A DNA stretch of 64,000 nt, taken from assembly GCA_963930655.1 (NCBI GenBank), contig OZ005608.1, forward strand, positions 17,509,271 to 17,573,270. Direction: 5' to 3'. This document shows, in pieces, positions 59,101 through 64,000 of this stretch (position 1 is its first letter; each line of letters opens with the position of its first letter). The position numbers and the translations under genes were made by a program. A model generated the notes under the pieces. The model searched no databases, was not told the DNA's origin, and saw only the letters and a program-made list of their open reading frames with translations. This DNA comes from Myrica gale. Lineage: Eukaryota > Streptophyta > Magnoliopsida > Fagales > Myricaceae.

Positions 59101-62100
59101 AAGTGTTTTTCATTTGAAATCCTTAAAAGAACCTATATCAAATGTTACATAAACCCAATTTGGATAAATAATATTCAGGACATCCTTCTTAATACCAATT
59201 ACACAGAATATGACCAACGTTATTGGATTAAATATCATCATCAAGAGCAATTAGTTGTTCTTTAAACATAATAAGTAAGTTTGCAAAAATCAAGATCCAA
59301 AGACAAGTTGAAAGGAGCTTATTTAGTTCTGGAAATTCAAAGCAAATCAGCAAGACTGGATAGCTTGTGCCCTTATGAAGTGGAATTCTGCATCCATTCC
59401 CAAATACCAAATGGCCTTATTGTGTTGAGTATTTATGCAGTCATATTCTTTTTCTCCATTCTTTCTTCTTCTATAAGATAGCTTTATTCTTCACCCATTC
59501 TTTGTTGTAGCAATTCTTTACCAATTTCCGCCTCAGCTTTTTGGGTAAAGCAAAGTCCTCATGCTCCTTACCATGAGATAGTTTTGTTCACTTGGCTTTG
59601 TTTGCTGACTTTTATATCAGAATGTGGCAACTACATTTTGAATCCTTCACTTGCTACCTTTCGAATATGGTCACGAAAATATCACTTTTCGACAAATGCA
59701 GCCCTGAACTGTCATTTCATGTCAATGTAGTCTACCCTGGTAGGCTTGATGTGGATGACAGATATAGTTTTATAGACAATTTGTTTGTAATATCTATTCT
59801 CCGTTTAAGCAATTGAAGCTCAACGAGTCTCATAAGGATAACATTTTTCCATGTTGGTGAGAAAAGGTTGGAAAAGAAAAAGAACATGATTTTTTTTTAT
59901 AAGTAAGGGAGAAAAAGAACATGATATTGCTCAGCATATATCCGGAGGTGAATAAGATTGAATTTCCATGAACTTTCACGGAGCGAATTTGTTTTGTGGC
60001 CAATAGGGTAACTATGCAGATCACATGGAGCGGCAAATGTTTGGTTTTTCTTTCTATTTGTATCGTCTTAAGGAGATTTCACCTCACTAATGGATTTCAT
60101 TGGTATTACCATTTAGTTGTACTAACTACATGTTCCATCTTTTTTGCCATTTAAAATAACAGCATATTCATTTGTTGAACTAATAGGCAGGTAATCAAGC
60201 CTTCAGATTAGAAGAGAGGAACCTGTTTCTTCTCTGTTATCTCCTAAGTGGTTCTGTCAAGTGAACTTCTTTTCCTTTTGTGTTCTCTCAGGTTCATCTG
60301 CTGCTGAATGGGCACAAGCTGAGGATTTTCCTTACTTGTTGGATCCACATGTATTTGACTCTGAAAGCACTCAGGAAGGCAAACGATGGTCATCACAGCC
60401 ATCTGGTCGCCCTCCAGAATCAAAGCCTTTGTACAGAACATCTACATACCCCGAGCAGCAACAACAGCAGCATCATCAACTCCAACAGCAATTCTCCAGC
60501 GAACCAATTCCGGTGCCAAAGTCATCTTTTACCTCGTATCCTCCCCCTGGTCAGGGTTCACCAAGCCTCCAGTCTGGACACCTGGATATGGCATATGAGA
60601 TGGGAATATCTTCACCAAACCTGTCTCCCTACAATAATTCTCATCCTCAGTTGGCTAGTTTACATCATGGTTCGAATTTTGGCAGCAATATGCCTCAGTT
60701 TAACCATGGTCTCTCTGTTAATAGCCTTCCACCTAATCAATGGGTTAACCAGTCTGGCATCTATCCTGGAGATTGTTCTAGCCTTGTGAACAATTTGTTG
60801 CAACAACGGCTAAATCGGCAGAATGGTTTAATGCCGCCACATGTAATGCCACAACCACATCCTCAACAGCATAGACTCCCTCATCCTGTTCAGCCATCAT
60901 TTGGCCATTTATCGGGGTTTCAGTCACAACTTTTGAATCCCCATCTTTCTCCAGGCCCACCCTTACTGGGCAAGTTTGAAGCTATGCTTGGCCTTTCTGA
61001 TTTAATGAGAGATCAAAGACCAAAATCAGCTCAGAAAGGGAGACTGAATCTCCGGTTTCCCCATCAGGGCTTTGAGACTAGTAGCCATAACAGTGATAGT
61101 GGGTGGCCACATTTCAGATCAAAGTATATGACATGTGACGAGATTGAGAGTATCCTTAGAATGCAGCTCGCTGCAACCCACAGTAATGACCCATATGTAG
61201 ATGACTATTATCACCAGGCTTGTCTTGCAAAAAAATCCGCTGGGGCAAGGATGAGACATCATTTCTGCCCAACTCAACTGAGGGACCTTCCTCCTCGAGC
61301 TCGTGCTCTTGCTGAGCCACATGCTTTTCTCCAAGTTGATGCTCTTGGGAGGGTTCCATTTTCATCAATTCGTAGGCCTCGCCCACTTCTTGAAGTTGAC
61401 CCACCAAATGTGTCAGTTGCTAGCAGCACGGAACAAATAGTTTTGGAGAAGCCCCTTGAACAAGAGCCAATGCTTGCAGCTAGAGTCACCGTCGAGGATG
61501 GCCTATGTCTTCTTCTTGATGTAAATGACATTGACCGTTTCCTACAGTTCAATCAGCTCCAAGACGGAGGGGTCCAGTTGAGACAGAGGCGGCAAGCTCT
61601 ATTGGAAGGGCTGGCAGCATCGCTTCAACTGGTTGATCCACTTGGCATAAATGGCAACACAGTTGGGCTTGCTCACAAGGATGATCTGGTTTTCTTACGG
61701 TTAGTTTCTCTACCCAAGGGGCGGAAGCTCCTTGCAAGGTATCTACAACTTCTCTTTCCGGGAGGCGAGCTCATGCGAATAGTCTGCATGGCAGTTTTCC
61801 GTCATTTAAGGTTCTTATTTGGTGGCTTACCGTCTGATCAAGCAGCAGCAGAAACGACAGAAAATCTTGGAAGGGTTGTTTCCCGGTGTGTCCGCGACAT
61901 GGATCTTAGTGCAATCAGTGCCTGTCTAGCAGCAGGAGTTTGTTCCTCAGAGCAGCCCCCACTTCGTCCTCTTGGAAGTTCAGCTGGAGATGGGGCTTCC
62001 CTGATTCTAAAATCTGTCCTTGAGAGGGCAACTGAACTCCTAACTGATCCCCATGCTACGAACAACTGCAATATTAAGAACCGGTCACTTTGGCAAGCCT

Positions 62101-62396
62101 CATTTGATGAATTCTTTGTCCTTCTCACCAAGTACTGTATAAATAAATATGATAGTATCATGCAAACCTTGCTTGTGGAAGCTCCATCAAATGTGGTTGC
62201 TATTGGAGCTGATGCTGTCAGAGCTATTAGTAAGGAAATGCCTGTTGAGCTGTTACGAACAAGTCTTCCTCACACTAATGATAAACAAAAAAGGCTGTTG
62301 TTGGATTTTGCACAGCGCTCTGTGCCTGTCATGGGATTTAGCAGTAATGGTGGTGGTAGTGGCGATCACATAAATTCTGAGTCTCTGCTGGGCTGA
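50110..62396 (+). CDS. PAT1: PAT1 homologue, mRNA decapping activator (five coding exons)
   Basis: Coding exons by frame and splice sites: 50110-50191, 50676-50821, 54170-54226, 55344-55398, 60292-62396. All introns are GT-AG and the sum is 2,445 nt, 814 residues, close to the roughly 790 of Arabidopsis PAT1 proteins. The start [10 protein letters not shown] fits the family. Exon 2 encodes [20 protein letters not shown], the conserved acidic N-terminal motif that in relatives contacts the DDX6-type helicase. Exon 3 has [13 protein letters not shown]. The large last exon has SSAAEWAQ, a Gln/His run (about residues 170-185), a Pro/Gln-rich middle, then from about residue 393 the helical PatC domain ([19 protein letters not shown]; later [20 protein letters not shown]). 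PAT1 bridges the LSM1-7 ring and decapping enzymes on deadenylated mRNA in P-bodies; in Arabidopsis it is also an MPK4 substrate watched by the immune receptor SUMM2. The frame is intact and appears functional. Confidence 0.93.
50822..54169 (+). other. PAT1 intron 2
   Basis: A 3.35-kb intron (GTGATG donor, TTTGCAG acceptor). It contains a tandem direct duplication of 101 bp (51589-51689 and 51690-51789; unit starts AGATATATGGTGATCTGGGC) and a short 16-bp doubling at about 51810-51843. Otherwise it is T-rich with no recognised element or gene. Confidence 0.7.
54464..54845. mobile_element. MITE in PAT1 intron 3
   Basis: It begins GGTGATGCTCGGTTGC and ends GGCTGAACATCACC, imperfect inverted ends of the same family as the element at 46811-47215. 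Flanks are TTA (54461-54463) and ATA (54846-54848), a duplication with one change. The interior shares AATATTTAGGTAGATTTGAG with the other copy. The minus-strand ORF across it is AT-driven. Confidence 0.75.
55399..57180 (+). other. PAT1 intron 4, first part
   Basis: Intron 4 (55399-60291, 4.9 kb, GTGAGC donor and TTCTCTCAG acceptor) opens with about 1.8 kb of sequence without recognised genes or repeats. The short frames at 55345 and 55843 are not supported by any family wording; the first merely reads out of exon 4 into the intron. Confidence 0.6.
57183..58210 (+). pseudogene. LINE ORF1 (DUF4283-like) fragment in PAT1 intron 4
   Basis: An open frame of about 340 codons with [40 protein letters not shown] then [15 protein letters not shown]. 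This is the style of the DUF4283-containing first protein of plant L1-type retrotransposons, thought to bind element RNA. The usual CCHC zinc knuckle is not seen. Similarity ends at about 58210, where the sequence flips into an inverted LINE segment. It is in the same direction as PAT1 but has no splice signals linking it to PAT1. Confidence 0.7.
58211..58884 (-). pseudogene. Inverted LINE segment: ORF1/ORF2 linker and endonuclease start
   Basis: On the minus strand, 58884-58555 reads [20 protein letters not shown] and GRALVSIQ then a stop. After it comes the apurinic-type endonuclease start [34 protein letters not shown] and, past a frame change at about 58334, WMFSGVYGP at the junction. The conserved Asn of NVRGLNN and Glu of LQETK are catalytic residues of the endonuclease/exonuclease/phosphatase fold. 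The remainder of ORF2, including reverse transcriptase, is missing. A run of 14 A (58888-58901) lies next to the segment on the plus strand. Confidence 0.75.
58902..60291 (+). other. PAT1 intron 4, last part
   Basis: AT-rich intron DNA up to the acceptor at 60291. A 24-bp phrase around GAAAAAGAACATGAT occurs twice (59876 and 59911), a short local duplication. No gene or element was recognised. Confidence 0.55.
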
Positions 62397-62715
62397 CAGA
62401 AAGCTGCTTTCTAGAAGTGCAATGGTGGACTGAACCTTGGAGAAAGGAAGTCATGGGTATGTTCATGGACCGGTGATCTCTTCTCATGCTTCGGTGCTGC
62501 AAAGATTTTCATATGGTGGCAGCGTGTAAAGTGGAAGCGTGAAGAGCATCTGCTTGTGAGAGTTTAGTCCATTATGGTTTCTGTGTAGTTGTTATTACCA
62601 CCACATCATTCCATGCTGCAGCTGGAAGGAAACTGATGCCCGTTGGTATAATTACGTCGAAGTCCACTGTTATTTTCTCACTCAGTCTTTAGTTTTATTC
62701 GTATCTTTTAATTGA
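62397..62715 (+). other. PAT1 3' untranslated region (estimated)
   Basis: Follows the TGA stop at 62394-62396. The sequence is T/G-mixed, with no strong AATAAA signal seen; the end of the transcript cannot be fixed. A MITE begins about 320 bp downstream and may provide or border the 3' end. Confidence 0.45.
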
Positions 62716-63034
62716 CTTAATTAACACTACGGTCCATATGGTATTGGCTGTTAACAAATTAGTCACTGACGTTCAATTTTGTACATATCGGTCATGTAGT
62801 CTATTTTTCAGACATATTGATCATGTCTATTAAACTTTAGCCCGTTAATTGAGACGGTATTTGGGATAGGCTCTCCGACTCCAATCTCATATCGGTCTTC
62901 CGTTAGTCGGCTAATTTTTGATAGACGAAATGATTCATGTCTGAAAAATGGACCACAAGGACCGGTCTATTCAAAATTATCTCTGAGACTGATTTGTTAA
63001 ACTTCAATACCACAGAGCGTAAGGGTAATTAAGC
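62716..63034. mobile_element. MITE downstream of PAT1
   Basis: The left arm (TTAATTAACACTACGGTCCA, GGTATTGGCTGTTAACAAAT) and right arm (reverse complement CTTAATTACCCTTACGCTCT, GGTATTGAAGTTTAACAAAT) are diverged inverted repeats. An inner pair around TTTTTCAGACAT (about 62808 and 62940 inverse) continues the fold. Exact ends and duplication are uncertain. It is a short non-coding element. Confidence 0.6.
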
Positions 63035-64000
63035 CTTTTCAACTTGACGGTGGAGCTATATTTTATGCTCTGTTGTGGTCTAGATGATAGTGAAGTTGTA
63101 GGAAATTAGTATGTACAGAATTTAGGGTGCAAGTTGATGTCCCATTTTCCTTTACTATTAAACGAGGATGTGGGATTGTCACATCAACTTGTAAGGGGAT
63201 GCATGCTATGCCTGAAAGAAAATGGTGCTGGGGGTGAGGAACTGATGCTGGGCAACAGGTTTTTGATCATCAGATGGGTTGGTGAACTTAAAGACAACCA
63301 GTGATAGTTGGTAATTTTTATATTATGGGATGTTTCTGAAACGAGAAACTAAGCCTGAAATAGGGGGTATTTTGTATTGTCCTTCAAATCTGTTCATTGT
63401 ATTGTTGGCTTTACTATATTTTCTTTGTATCCTCCCAAGTTGTGAAAATTTGTTATCGAGAGCTTCCAACAATAATATCGGATGGTGGTTCGTGTGTTTA
63501 ACCCCTAGTCAATTGTTTATCTTTCTTCTGTTCCACAGTATATTGTCTGAGCTTAGTAGTAGAATGCACGAAATTATTCGGCCATTGATGTGTTTACTAA
63601 CCTGCATAGAGTATATTTATTGATCCGTTGGTATGCCTATTTTCAGAGGGTGTTTTGTTCTCTTGTTTATGGATATTGAAGAGACCCATCAAATTAGTCT
63701 GGAATTAAGTTAGCCAAGGATATAGACTTTGAATTTTTGTTGATTTGGTTATGAGGCATTTCAGATTGATAACTGTTCAGCGCCAAATATGTGCTATTCA
63801 GATCCTCCAGCTACAACAAACGAGTAAACGAATAACAAACAAATGGATAAGGAGTTGCAATTATCACACTCGAGAAAATTCTTCCGAGATAGAAAGAATG
63901 AACTCCTCGCCACTCAATTAGAAAATGGCCTCGAGACACGAGGAAAAACCTTTCAAGAGCACAGGCAACTTCTTTTCTCAAATTCTATCCCAAGCTAATA
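63035..64000. other. Intergenic DNA after PAT1
   Basis: An imperfect hairpin lies at about 63126-63196: GTGCAAGTTGATGTCCCAT and, inverted, GTGGGATTGTCACATCAACT. It could be a small MITE relic. The frame at 63330-63623 is leucine/isoleucine-rich by composition with no recognisable family. Nothing else is supported up to the window end. Confidence 0.35.

Noticed and set aside
60280..60789. A 169-codon frame overlapping the PAT1 last exon
   Set aside because: It is the shadow of the PAT1 frame; only the main frame matches the family.

Overview
The window looks like nuclear DNA from a flowering plant, most likely a woody eudicot. The signs are spliced plant-type genes, Ty3/gypsy retrotransposons with LTRs of about 4 kb, CACTA, PIF/Harbinger and Mutator-like DNA transposons, and Tourist-type MITEs. 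The LINE ORF1 style and the LTR families remind me of Fagales, but that is only an impression. There is one apparently intact host gene; nearly everything else is nested, mostly dead transposable elements and gene fragments.

Layout. 1-1976: tails of nested gypsy LTRs. 1977-2850 (-): a phytochrome B-like pseudogene, split by a MITE with a 9-bp target duplication. 3120-4010: a Mutator-like non-autonomous element with a GC-rich core. 4729-8320: CACTA element 1 (TSD TCG), which carries two spliced exons of the 26S proteasome subunit RPN1. 8321-12078: AT-rich DNA with a GRF zinc-finger pseudogene. 12079-13071 plus 32377-32610 (-): a PIF/Harbinger transposase pseudogene cut in two by a 19.3-kb Tekay/Del-like gypsy element (13072-32376, TSD CTCAA). 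That element is itself interrupted by two solo LTRs, 18717-22328 (TSD AAAAG) and 26023-29197 (TSD CTAAT). 32845-33034 plus 38192-38206: the C-terminal end of a DYRK-type kinase, interrupted by CACTA element 2 (33035-38188, TSD CTT). CACTA element 2 carries pieces of three unrelated genes: UDP-glucuronate 4-epimerase, a UTR2-type nucleotide-sugar transporter and a DUF547 protein. 39445-46510: a second gypsy element (CRM-like) interrupted by a third solo LTR (40915-45494, TSD CAAGG). 46610-49781: MITEs and a 48-bp minisatellite.

50110-62396 (+): a five-exon PAT1 homologue (decapping activator, 814 residues predicted). Its long introns hold a MITE and a rearranged LINE. Downstream, 62397-64000 holds the 3' untranslated region, one MITE and nothing else I can identify.

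The most interesting signal is the pair of CACTA elements. They lie in opposite orientation about 25 kb apart and share both end regions (about 1 kb and 0.55 kb), but carry entirely different captured host-gene cargo. This fits a Pack-CACTA family that exchanges its interior. The target-site duplications and restored reading frames give a clear relative order for many of the insertions.
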